Shown here: one piece after another, positions 23,080-31,500 of the stretch
Numbering within the stretch: the first letter of the stretch is position 1
Layout: each line of letters opens with the position of its first letter
NCBI GenBank assembly: GCA_963756455.1
Contig: CAVWNC010000004.1
Location: 1,860,001-1,924,000 of the forward strand
Length of the DNA stretch: 64,000 nucleotides
Direction of reading: 5' to 3'
Source of the DNA: DASQPA01 sp963756455
GTDB taxonomy: Bacteria; Acidobacteriota; Thermoanaerobaculia; Multivoradales; UBA5704
Program-made: the position numbers and the translations under genes
Notes under the pieces: generated by a model
What the model saw: the letters and a program-made list of their open reading frames with translations, nothing else
Told to the model about the DNA's origin: nothing
Databases searched by the model: none

Positions 23080-25775
23080 ACGTGGCGCAGCAAGTCCGCC
23101 ACCAGCGCCGTCCACCCCGTCTGGTGCGAGGCGCCCAGCCCCTCTCCGGTGTCGCCGTTGAAATACTCATAAAAGAGCGGGTAGTCCTTGAAGTTCGGAT
23201 CGGTCGCGAGCCGCGGGTTGGGACCTAGCGCCGGGCGCCGGCCCTCGCTATCCGGGAGGAAGAGCCGGATGAGGCGGCGGGCCAGCTCGTCGCCGATCTC
23301 TTTTAAAGTCATCTCGTGCCCGGAGCCGGTGGGGCACTCGACCTTGAAATCGTCGCCGTAGTAGTTGTAAAAGCGATAGAGCGCCTGGACGAGCATGTAG
23401 TTCATGGGGAACCAGACAGGGCCGCGCCAGTTCGAGTTGCCGCCGAAGACCCCGGTCGTCGACTCCGCCGGCTCGTAGTCGACGGTGAAGGTCTGCCCCC
23501 CCACGTCCAGGACGTAAGGGTGGTCTTTGTGGTATTTCGACAGCGACCGTACGCCATACGGAGAGAGAAATTCGTTCTCGTCGAGCATCCGGTGGAGCAG
23601 GGCCTTCAGGCGATGGCCGCGGAGCAGCGAGAGCAGGCGCTGGTCCTCGCCGCCGGGGACGTGCCAGTGGGAGACCAGGGCCGCGAGGTCGGGCCGGTAG
23701 TCGAGGAACCATTCGAGGCGCTCGCAGAAGCCTTGCAGGCCGTTCAAGAGCTCGGCGTCCAGCACCTCCACGGCGAGGAGCGGGGCCAGACCCACGAGCG
23801 AGCGGACCTTCATGGGGAAGGAGTGGCCGCCGGGGAGCCTTAGGACGTCGTAGAAGAACTGGTCCTCCTCATCCCACAGGTCGATGTCGCTGCTGCCGAT
23901 CTTCGAGAGTGCCCCGGCAATATAAAGGAAGTGCTCGAAAAACTTGGTCGCGATGTCCTCGTAGACCGCATCGTTCGCCGCGAGCTCCAGGGCGATCCGC
24001 ATCAGGTTGACGCTGTAGAGGGCCATCCAGGCCGTGCCGTCCGCCTGGTCGATGTGGCCGCCGGTGGGGAGCTCGGCGCTGCGGTCGAAGACCCCGATGT
24101 TGTCCAGTCCCAAAAAGCCGCCCTGAAAGACGTTCTTGCCCTCGACGTCTTTCCTGTTCACCCACCAGTTGAAATTGAGCATCAGCTTGTGGAAAACCCG
24201 TTCTAGAAAGGGATAGTCGGGCTTACCCGTAGCATCCCGGTCGATCTCGAACACCTTGAGCGCCGCCCGGGCGTGGACCGGCGGGTTGACGTCGCCGAAC
24301 GCCCACTCGTAGGCCGGGAGCTGGCCGTTGGGGTGCATGTACCACTCGCGGGTGAGGAGCACGAGCTGGCCCTTGGCGAACTCGGGGTCGACCTGGGCCA
24401 GGGCGACGCAGTGGAAGGCCAGGTCCCAGGCGGCGTACCAGGGGTACTCCCAGGTGTCGGGCATCGACAGGACGTCGCCGTTGTTCAGGTGGAACCACTC
24501 GGAGTTCCGCCCATGCAGCCGCTCGGGCGGCGGCGGGGGCTGCCCCGGATCGCCCTTCAGCCACTGGGGGATGTCCAGGTGGTAGTACTGCCGGCTCCAG
24601 AGGAGGCCGGCCAAGGCCTGGCGGTGGATCCGCCGCTCCTCCTCGCCCATCGCGGGAGTCGCGAGCGCGGCATAGAAGTCGTCGGCGTCGGCAATCCGCG
24701 CCGCAAAAGCCTCGTCAAAGTCCGCGAAGGGGTCGGCCGCAGGCGCGGGAGGATGGGCGGAAAAGCGCAGCCGGACCGTCGCCGAGCCACCCGCGGGAAT
24801 CGTCTCGCGATAGTGCACCGCCATCTTGGTGCCGGTCCGCCCCGGGTTCACGGCCTCCTGGCGGCCGTTTACGACGTACTCGTGGATCGCGTCCTTGAAA
24901 AACCCCTCCGCCGTGCTCCCATAGAGGCGGCGGACGTTGGTCTCGTTCTCACAGAAGAGGATCTCCGGAGCGCCGTCCCAGGAGAGCCACATCCCCCAGG
25001 GCGCGGTCTTCCCCTCCTGGGGAGAGGCTGCGTGGGCCGCCCCGTTTCCGAGGACGATCGACGGCTTCTCCACCTGGCCGGGCGAGGCGTTGTCCGTCCC
25101 CACCCGGACTTCACCCGCGGAGGGCGGATCCGGAAGGGGAATGCCCCACGACCAGCGGTTGCGGAACCAGAGCTGCGGCAGGAGATGGATCTCGGCCGCC
25201 TCCGGGCCGCGATTGACGGCGGTCAGGCGGACGAAAAAATCCTCGGCATCCGTCTTCGCCACCTCGATGAAGACGTCGAAGTAGCGGTCACCGTCGAACA
25301 CCCCGGTGTCGAGGATCTCGAATTCGGGGTCCCCCTTGCCCCGCCGCCGGTTCTCCTCGACGAGCCAGGTGTAGGGGAACTCCGCCTGGGGATACTTGTA
25401 GAGCATCTTGAGATAGGACGAGGTGGGGGTGGCGTCCAGGAAGTAGTAGAGCTCCTTGACGTCCTCGCCGTGGTTCCCCTCGTGCCCGGTGAGACCGAAG
25501 AGACGCTCCTTCAAGATCGGGTCGTGGCCGTTCCAGAAGGCGAACGCCAGGCAGAGCCGCTGGTGCTCGTCCGAGACGCCACCGATCCCGTCCTCCCCCC
25601 AGCGATAGGCCCGGCTCCGGGCGTGATCGTGCGGCAGGTAGTCCCAGGCATTCCCATCCGCGCTATAGTCCTCGCGCACGGTCCCCCACTGGCGCTCGGA
25701 GACGTAGGGTCCCCACTGGCGCCAGGGGCGTTGGCCCTGGTTGGCTGCGGCGAGACGGTCGCTTTCCTGGGTCAA
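23076..25775 (-). CDS. GH63-like glucosidase (MGH1-type glycoside hydrolase)
   Basis: An 899-aa enzyme. The N-terminus has WRQWGPYVSERQWGTVREDYSADGNAWDYLPHDHARSRAYRWGEDGIGG, typical of the large bacterial glucosidases of the GH63 group. The C-terminal (alpha/alpha)6 domain has DTWEYPWYAAWDLAFHC, NRKDVEGKNVFQGGFLGLDNIG and GNSNWRGPVWFPMNYML. It is predicted to be a cytoplasmic alpha-glucosidase acting with the debranching enzyme. I chose a TTG at 25775 because GGAGG is eight bases upstream; a TTG at 25811 would add twelve residues but has no ribosome site. A 21-bp repeat array lies upstream. Confidence 0.82.
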   Translation of the reverse strand: MTQESDRLAAANQGQRPWRQWGPYVSERQWGTVREDYSADGNAWDYLPHDHARSRAYRWGEDGIGGVSDEHQRLCLAFAFWNGHDPILKERLFGLTGHEGNHGEDVKELYYFLDATPTSSYLKMLYKYPQAEFPYTWLVEENRRRGKGDPEFEILDTGVFDGDRYFDVFIEVAKTDAEDFFVRLTAVNRGPEAAEIHLLPQLWFRNRWSWGIPLPDPPSAGEVRVGTDNASPGQVEKPSIVLGNGAAHAASPQEGKTAPWGMWLSWDGAPEILFCENETNVRRLYGSTAEGFFKDAIHEYVVNGRQEAVNPGRTGTKMAVHYRETIPAGGSATVRLRFSAHPPAPAADPFADFDEAFAARIADADDFYAALATPAMGEEERRIHRQALAGLLWSRQYYHLDIPQWLKGDPGQPPPPPERLHGRNSEWFHLNNGDVLSMPDTWEYPWYAAWDLAFHCVALAQVDPEFAKGQLVLLTREWYMHPNGQLPAYEWAFGDVNPPVHARAALKVFEIDRDATGKPDYPFLERVFHKLMLNFNWWVNRKDVEGKNVFQGGFLGLDNIGVFDRSAELPTGGHIDQADGTAWMALYSVNLMRIALELAANDAVYEDIATKFFEHFLYIAGALSKIGSSDIDLWDEEDQFFYDVLRLPGGHSFPMKVRSLVGLAPLLAVEVLDAELLNGLQGFCERLEWFLDYRPDLAALVSHWHVPGGEDQRLLSLLRGHRLKALLHRMLDENEFLSPYGVRSLSKYHKDHPYVLDVGGQTFTVDYEPAESTTGVFGGNSNWRGPVWFPMNYMLVQALYRFYNYYGDDFKVECPTGSGHEMTLKEIGDELARRLIRLFLPDSEGRRPALGPNPRLATDPNFKDYPLFYEYFNGDTGEGLGASHQTGWTALVADLLRHV

Positions 25776-25807
25776 ATTTTGCGCCTCCAGCGGCTCGCTC
25801 TTCGGTT

Positions 25808-26593
25808 TCAACAGCCGCGAACCGGGGGACGGCCGTCAGGGGGCAATATATCGCGACTCGGGGTCCGCCCCCGCGGCTGGGAACGTCCCGGCGGGGAGCC
25901 TCCGGTCCCGAATCGGGAAATCCCGACCTGTCGCCCCAAGGGGGCAGGGCTCCCCCCAAGAGGGACCGGACCTCCCCCAAATTGGGGGAGACTTCCCCGA
26001 AATAGGGCGACACCTCCCCCAAATGGGGCGACCTCTCCCCCAAATAGGGCGACACCTCCCCCAAATAGGGCGACCTCTCCCCCAAATAGGGCAAGCCTTC
26101 CCCTATTTGGGGCGACTCTCCCCCGCTTCTTCGGAGCGCCTCCGCGGGCGCTCCTCGGCCCTGCGGCAGGCTGTGGAAGACCCTGAAGCGCTCCACAAGG
26201 CTCTCGACAGGCCCCTCGCTCTACGAGGACCTCTCTCCGACCGCTTCGGCGACTCTCCGCGAGCCCTCGGGAGAGGTTTTTCGTGCCTCGGCCATCCTTC
26301 GGCGCGCCGCGGAACCTGCCAAAACCGGCTCCAGTCGGATCGACGAGATCGGCGATCCGAGACCACTCCTGTGGCGCCGGCGACTGGACGTCGAAAGCTT
26401 CGAGGCCGCGAAGAAAACGGGATTCCAGCCGATAGCGGGAGAGAAAGTAAACGACTTCGGCCACGCAGAGAATCGGGATCACCAGGTACAGCCCGGGAGT
26501 TTCCAGGGCCGCGAGAGAGGCGAGGTGGGCGGGGTCGGAGCGGTTGGCCGCCGTGATGAGAGGGCCGCTATCCACGATCGCGGTCGATGTCAT
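25808..26593 (-). pseudogene. PIN-domain toxin truncated and running into a 21-bp repeat array
   Basis: The first 90 or so residues are a PIN domain: TAIVDSGPLITAANRSD (first Asp) and IPILCVAEVVYFLSRY (Glu). The second half of a VapC-like toxin, with the usual aspartates of the G-T-x-D-A region, is missing. The frame continues through unrelated Arg/Gly-rich sequence and then reads the 21-bp array as a heptad repeat. The first part overlaps the RHH antitoxin gene by 26 bases in normal TA fashion. It is probably a dead toxin whose C-terminus was lost. Translation of the long frame is possible but unproven. Confidence 0.6.
25930..26124. repeat. 21-bp tandem repeat array 1
   Basis: About nine units of 21 bp of the kind GGGCGACCTCTCCCCCAAATA. 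The GGGCGA starts fall at exactly 26005, 26026, 26047, 26068 and 26089; more degenerate units extend to both sides. The array is in the leader region of the glucosidase operon and inside the open tail of the PIN remnant. In either strand it would encode a seven-residue repeat (for example SPYLGEV). The rest of 25812-26300 shows nothing else. Confidence 0.85.
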
Positions 26594-26819
26594 TCGCCCA
26601 AGTCTCGGTCAGCAACTCCTCCATCCGCTCGGCGGGCACCATCCCCGGATCATCGACCATCCCAGCCCAAGGAATCTTCCGCGGTCTCTCGGCAGATCCA
26701 ACCAACCCTTGGACGAGAAAAAGCCGGACGACCTCCGAAAAACTCGTCTGTCGCCGTCGGGCTTCGGAGTCCACCAGTTGAGCCAAGTCATCAGGAAGAG
26801 TGATCGTCGCGCGTTTCAT
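26568..26819 (-). CDS. Ribbon-helix-helix antitoxin
   Basis: An 83-aa protein with an N-terminal RHH DNA-binding segment, KRATITLPDDLAQLVDSEARRRQTSFSEVVRLFLVQGL, and a C-terminal tail that would wrap the toxin. Directly downstream and overlapping is the PIN toxin remnant. It should repress its own promoter. With the toxin truncated it is an orphan antitoxin. Confidence 0.75.
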   Translation of the reverse strand: MKRATITLPDDLAQLVDSEARRRQTSFSEVVRLFLVQGLVGSAERPRKIPWAGMVDDPGMVPAERMEELLTETWANDIDRDRG

Positions 26820-26939
26820 ACCGGCAAACTAGCATACGTCGATCGATAGAGCCCCCTGCCTGGAAGGCCCCTCGCTGGAACGAATCCTGCAGCTTTTTGG
26901 AGCCGACACGAACCGCGTCGGTCCCGAAAAGGAGTCCGC

Positions 26940-27107
26940 ATGACCGAGAAGAAGCTGAGGAAGGTGACTGCGCTGCGGCTGGAGGTGCGGGAGGTTGAGG
27001 AGCGGAGCGAGCCCGGCTACAATGTGACCGTCCCGAACCGGTCCACGCATCGCCAGCCCGTAACTCCCGGAGCTGGCAGCCCGTTCACGGCCAAGCCCGC
27101 CGGCTGA
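26940..27107 (+). CDS. Putative RiPP precursor peptide (55 aa)
   Basis: A short gene with an excellent ribosome site (AAAAGGAG, five bases before the ATG). The first 22 residues are a charged helical leader (KKLRKVTALRLEVREVEE). The last 33 are rich in Pro, Gly, Ser, Thr and Asn, from SEPGYNVTVPNRS to SPFTAKPAG. It lies 105 bp upstream of a gene for a stand-alone SpaB_C/thiopeptide-type domain protein on the same strand. That gene order, leader/core split and composition suggest a ribosomally made, modified peptide. There is no Cys. The class is not one I recognise. Confidence 0.65.
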   Translation: MTEKKLRKVTALRLEVREVEERSEPGYNVTVPNRSTHRQPVTPGAGSPFTAKPAG

Positions 27108-27212
27108 AGGCCCAGGAACGCACACGGCCGGGTCGGCGGAGCGAAGGCAAGAGCGCGCCGGCCCGGCTGTCCTCTCCTCCCCTCCCTATCGCGACTCGGA
27201 GGTTCTCTGGCC

Positions 27213-28133
27213 TTGGATGACCAGCTCGGGTTTTTTGCAATTCTTTCCGCTCCGCGTGAAAAGCACGAACGCCTTCTTACCGATCTCATCGCCCCCCTAG
27301 CCCGCGAGCTGCGCGACGCCCCCGAGCTGGACTCCCTCTTCTTCGCCCGCTACAGCGTGCCAAACTGGCAGGTGCGGCTCCGCATCCTCGGCCAGCCGGA
27401 GTGGATTTCCGGGCCGGTGAGAGACCGGGTCGAACGCGACCTGGAGCACCTGAGCGCCGTGGGCGTCGTCGAGGGGGTCGAGTACACCGAGTACGACCGC
27501 GAGCTGCCGCGCTACGGCGGCGCGGAGGGAATGGTCCTCGCCGAGAAGATCTTCTTCCACGACTCGCTCGCCTGCCTCGACCTGATCGAAGCCGAGCGGC
27601 AGGGGCAGCTGGGGAAGACCCGGCGGGAGATCTCGCTCCTGATGACCGAGCGCCTGCTCGATTTCTTCCGCTTCGACCGCGCCCAGCGGCTCGCCTTCTA
27701 CGCCTACGGCTACCGGTGGACCCGCGAGATGGGGACCTGGGACGGCGACGACCTCGGCATCATCGATCGCCGCTACGAGGATCTCCAATCCGGCCTCCAG
27801 GATCTCTTTACGGGCGAGCAGAGCCGTGAGCCGGACCTCCTCTGGGGCGGCGAGGTGCCGGCCGGGATCGCTCTGCGCTGGATGGAGTCGACCCAGCCGG
27901 TCGTCGACGACCTCCGCGCCGGGCTCGCCGCCTCCCGCATCCACCAGGACCCGATCTATCTCGCCTGGTCCTACGCCCACATGAACTGCAACCGCCTGGG
28001 GATCGACACCACCCCCGAGGCCCTCCTCCGCTATTTCATGCACCGCCTCATGGCCGACGGCGGCGGTCCTCCCGACCCGGCCGCAGAATCTCACGGGGGC
28101 CCGCTCGTGGCGACGCTCGCGGACGAGCCCTGA
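27213..28133 (+). CDS. Stand-alone SpaB_C / thiopeptide-type bacteriocin biosynthesis domain protein
   Basis: A 306-aa protein that matches the C-terminal domain of lantibiotic dehydratases. LDSLFFARYSVPNWQVRLRI stands for the RY..HIRLR motif. YTEYDRELPRYGGAEGMVLAEKIFFHDSLACLDLI is the RYGG...E..F..DS block, and SYAHMNCNRLGI is the late motif. In LanB enzymes this domain eliminates glutamate; stand-alone forms in thiopeptide pathways perform the [4+2] ring closure. No LanB N-terminal domain, YcaO or transporter is nearby. The start is a TTG with GGAGG ten bases upstream. With the 55-aa gene it forms a two-gene unit. Confidence 0.82.
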   Translation: MDDQLGFFAILSAPREKHERLLTDLIAPLARELRDAPELDSLFFARYSVPNWQVRLRILGQPEWISGPVRDRVERDLEHLSAVGVVEGVEYTEYDRELPRYGGAEGMVLAEKIFFHDSLACLDLIEAERQGQLGKTRREISLLMTERLLDFFRFDRAQRLAFYAYGYRWTREMGTWDGDDLGIIDRRYEDLQSGLQDLFTGEQSREPDLLWGGEVPAGIALRWMESTQPVVDDLRAGLAASRIHQDPIYLAWSYAHMNCNRLGIDTTPEALLRYFMHRLMADGGGPPDPAAESHGGPLVATLADEP

Positions 28134-31100
28134 CGGCCGGTGTACAGAGATCGATCCGCCGCCACGGCCGGGTAGACCTCGTCGATCCGCCGTTCCACCT
28201 CCAAGGTCAGCTCCAGGGCCGCCACGGTCTTCCGAAACCGCTCCTGCTCGTCCTTTCCCAAGGTCCGTCCCGCCCGGCTCGCCAGCCAGCGGTCGAGGAC
28301 CGGGTAGCCGCCGACGCGGTAGGCCCAGACCTCGGGGAGGATGCCGTCGAAGAACTGTCCTTCCGGGTTGACATAGACCCGCCCCTCGGCGGGCCGGTAG
28401 TCGCGCGGCCAGCGCCTCCCCTTCCCCAGGGCGCCGCTCCCCTCCGGCTCCAGGCGCGAGCGCGGAATGTCGAGCGCCGGGGCGCGGAGGAGGTGAAGGT
28501 CGATCAGCTCGACGCCCAAGCTCGCGAGGCGGGCGAAAAGCCGGCCGTCCCGGGTGAGCGGGATGCGCGGAAAGCCCCGGCGCAGGAGCTCGCCGTAACG
28601 CTCCCGGTAGGTCCGGCTATAGAGGATGGCGTAGACGTAGCCGAGAATCTCCTCCGGCGCCGACTCGCGGCCGTGGGCCTCCCCCAGCTTCGCGAGGAGG
28701 CCGGGAGCAAGGTTCGGCGTTCGGCCCAGGAGCGGATCGTCGAAATAGAGGGGAAAGAGGTAGTTGATGTCGTAGGCCGACACCGCCTTGTGGCCGGCGA
28801 TCCGATCGGTCACCAAGGCTCCGGGCTCCTCTTTGTGCTGCGCCGGGCAGACCAGGCCCAGGCTGCTCCCCGGCTTTCCCATGTGGCTCATCAGCTGCCG
28901 GCGGGCCCGGGCCACCAGGTAGTCGGCGTAGAAAATGTGGCGGACGTCGAAGGGCCGGTGGAGGATCTCGGTGAGCTTCTCCTGCCAATGGTCGTCCTCC
29001 CGGGCCTGCGCCCACGCCTGGAGGACGCTCCAGCCGCCACGGTCTGCGAGCTTCCACTCCTTGGGCAAAACCTTCAGCTGGGGGAGGCGGAAGGTGGCGA
29101 TCCTCTCTTCCAGATCCGGCCGGCTGAAGGCGAGGACGAAGGCATCCCGCGCCGTCAGCACTCCCACCGAGTGACGGGGGAAGATCTCCGGGAGCGGCAC
29201 CCCGCGCTCGTACTCCGCCTCCCGTCCGCGGTCCTGTCGGGCAAAATAGTAGAAGGGGGGCCGCGGGAAAACCTCCGTCCACGGGGTCGTCCGCAGCTCC
29301 CGGGAGTCGAGCCAGGCGAGCTTCTCCGCCGTCCGTCCGCGGAGATCGGCGAGGAAGGCGCGGGCCACGGCGTTCCCCTTGCCCGGAGGCCGGGCGCCGG
29401 GCAGCTTGACGAGGAGGCAGATCGCCACCCCCTGCTCGACGCCCGCGAAGACGCTCTCGTCGGGCCCGCCGTCCGCCGCCCGTTCCCCCTTCTTGCGGTT
29501 GCCGTGGAGGTCTAAGAGATAGATCTCGTCGAAGGTGCCGAGGAGCGATCGCCGGAGACCGCGGAAGGTCGGGTTGTCGAGATAGCTGTGGTTGGTGACG
29601 AAGCCCACCACCCCCCAGCCGTTCTGCTCGATCTTCCATTGGGCGAAGCGCAGGAACTTGACGTAATCGTCCTGCAGCCACTTGAGATTGCGCTCTTCGA
29701 GCGGTCGGCCGTCGACCTCGTAGTATCCAAAGTCGCCGGGGGTGGCCTCGGGAAAACGCTTCAGCAGATTCAGGATCTTCTCGCTCCGGTTGTAGGAGTG
29801 GCCGGCATAGGGAGGGTTCCCGAGGACGACGGCGATCCGCGCCTCGTTCTTGATCCGGCCGGCCTCGCGGGACTCGCGCGACAGGGCGGCCATGCCGGGC
29901 AGGTTGGTCTGCGCCAGCTCTTCGAGCTCCAGGGTGTTGGTGAGGAAGAGCGGAAAACGCTGGCCTGGAGCGAGCGGGGTTCCCTCCTCGGCGAGCAGCA
30001 GGCTCATCTTGAGGTGGCCGATGGCGTAGGGCGCCATCATCAGCTCGCAGGCGTAAAAGTGGCGGAGCAGGTGATCGCGGACGAGCGCCGCGACGCTCCC
30101 CGCGCCGTGCCGGGCGCGGTAGCCCTCCACGGCCTGACGGAACGCCGCGGCGACGAAGGTGAGAGTCCCCGCCGCCGGGTCGAGGAGGGTCACCGAGCCG
30201 TCCGCCAGGCCTTCCGGCCGGCCCAGGCGCTCGCGGAGGAGGGTATCGACGGAGCGCACGACATACCCCGCCACCTGGCGCGGGGTGTAGTAGACGCCCC
30301 GGCGCTTGCGCAGGGCGGAGTCGTATTGGGCGAGGAAGGTCTCGTAGAAATAGAGGAGGGGATCGCGGCTCTCTCGGAAGCGGCTGGTCAGCAGAGCGCG
30401 TACCGGCGATACGGCGAGGAGATCGACGATGTCGTCGACGATCCAGGCGATCCGCGGCCGGGGATCGCCCAGGGCGATGTAGCGGAAGGCATCTCTCAGG
30501 ATGCCGTTGGTCCGCGGAATGTGGTCGAGCACGTTCCGCAGCTCGAAGGGATCGGGGGCGTGCCAGCGGGCGGCGAGGAGGCCGTAGGTGAGGGTCTGGG
30601 CGTAGAGGTCGGCAAAGTCGCGCGGGGTGAGACCGTGGATCAGGTACTGCGAGAAGGCCTGGTAGAAGCCGGCGAGCTCGGTGGTCCCCTCGCTCCCCTC
30701 GGTGTCCTCGGCGAGGAGCGCCTCGATCGCCGCTTCGAGGAGCCGCGCCCGGTGGGCGAGCCCGGTCGCGAGCGCCGAAGCGCTCGCCGGGCGGGGGGCC
30801 GCGAAGTCGAGGAAATGGTCGAGGAGAGCGGTGACCGGCGCCTCCCCCAGCACCTCCTCCAACTGCTGAGCGTAAAAGCGCGACTCCGGGCGCTCGATCG
30901 CCGCCCGCTCGACCGCTGTCGTCTCCTGACGATACCGGCGGATCTCGTAGAAGTCGGTGAGGAGGACGTTGGGAAAGGCCGCGAGATAGCGCTTCATCTG
31001 CTCCGAGAGCTCGGCGGCATTCAGATTCGCGCCTGGCCGCTTCGCCTCCACGTAGCCGACGACCCGTGCCCCCCGCCAGACCTGGAAGTCGACGACGACC

Positions 31101-31321
31101 CCCTCCTCCGTCCGCCGGGGCATCACCGTCACCCGCACCCCGGACCGGCCGCTCGCCTCGGCATACTTCTCCAGAAGCTCCCGGAACGCTCCGTAGTGGC
31201 TCTCCTCCCGCGCATCTCCCCGCCGCTCGAGCTCGGCGAGGCTCCGCAAATAGGCGAGCAGGATAGCGGAGATCGGTCGCATCTTCCGGATACAGTACCG
31301 CATATCCGCAACCTGATGCAT
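28091..31321 (-). CDS. Type ISP/IIG-like restriction-modification enzyme (N6-adenine methylase plus nuclease)
   Basis: A 1076-aa fused enzyme. Near residues 73-110 a PD-(D/E)xK-like nuclease segment reads VVVDFQVW..VVGYVEAKRPGANL. The middle has the AdoMet site (LLDPAAGTLTFVAAAF) and the catalytic NPPY motif in VVLGNPPYAGHSYN of N6-adenine methylases. A long C-terminal region fits a target-recognition domain. It should methylate and cut specific DNA as single-chain phage defence. It starts at ATG 31321; an ATG at 31282 (MRPISAILL) is also plausible. Its end overlaps the SpaB_C gene tail to tail by 43 bases. No separate specificity or helicase gene is present. Confidence 0.85.
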   Translation of the reverse strand: MHQVADMRYCIRKMRPISAILLAYLRSLAELERRGDAREESHYGAFRELLEKYAEASGRSGVRVTVMPRRTEEGVVVDFQVWRGARVVGYVEAKRPGANLNAAELSEQMKRYLAAFPNVLLTDFYEIRRYRQETTAVERAAIERPESRFYAQQLEEVLGEAPVTALLDHFLDFAAPRPASASALATGLAHRARLLEAAIEALLAEDTEGSEGTTELAGFYQAFSQYLIHGLTPRDFADLYAQTLTYGLLAARWHAPDPFELRNVLDHIPRTNGILRDAFRYIALGDPRPRIAWIVDDIVDLLAVSPVRALLTSRFRESRDPLLYFYETFLAQYDSALRKRRGVYYTPRQVAGYVVRSVDTLLRERLGRPEGLADGSVTLLDPAAGTLTFVAAAFRQAVEGYRARHGAGSVAALVRDHLLRHFYACELMMAPYAIGHLKMSLLLAEEGTPLAPGQRFPLFLTNTLELEELAQTNLPGMAALSRESREAGRIKNEARIAVVLGNPPYAGHSYNRSEKILNLLKRFPEATPGDFGYYEVDGRPLEERNLKWLQDDYVKFLRFAQWKIEQNGWGVVGFVTNHSYLDNPTFRGLRRSLLGTFDEIYLLDLHGNRKKGERAADGGPDESVFAGVEQGVAICLLVKLPGARPPGKGNAVARAFLADLRGRTAEKLAWLDSRELRTTPWTEVFPRPPFYYFARQDRGREAEYERGVPLPEIFPRHSVGVLTARDAFVLAFSRPDLEERIATFRLPQLKVLPKEWKLADRGGWSVLQAWAQAREDDHWQEKLTEILHRPFDVRHIFYADYLVARARRQLMSHMGKPGSSLGLVCPAQHKEEPGALVTDRIAGHKAVSAYDINYLFPLYFDDPLLGRTPNLAPGLLAKLGEAHGRESAPEEILGYVYAILYSRTYRERYGELLRRGFPRIPLTRDGRLFARLASLGVELIDLHLLRAPALDIPRSRLEPEGSGALGKGRRWPRDYRPAEGRVYVNPEGQFFDGILPEVWAYRVGGYPVLDRWLASRAGRTLGKDEQERFRKTVAALELTLEVERRIDEVYPAVAADRSLYTGRQGSSASVATSGPP

Positions 31322-31500
31322 GCCGATGCCAGCAACTTTTATCTCCTTCCGTCTCCTCCATCCTCACCTTCCTGTTCGTCCGCCTGTTCATCCGTGCCTG
31401 TCCGTGTCCGCCCGGCATCCCTTTCCGTAACCGAGCAGAGAGAGATGGGAATGATAGAATTGACCTTCCCAACTTGGCTCGCCCCCCGGAGGAAGCGCTC

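Noticed and set aside
25930..26124. Possible CRISPR array
   Set aside because: Units are contiguous with a 21-bp period and there are no unique spacers or cas genes.
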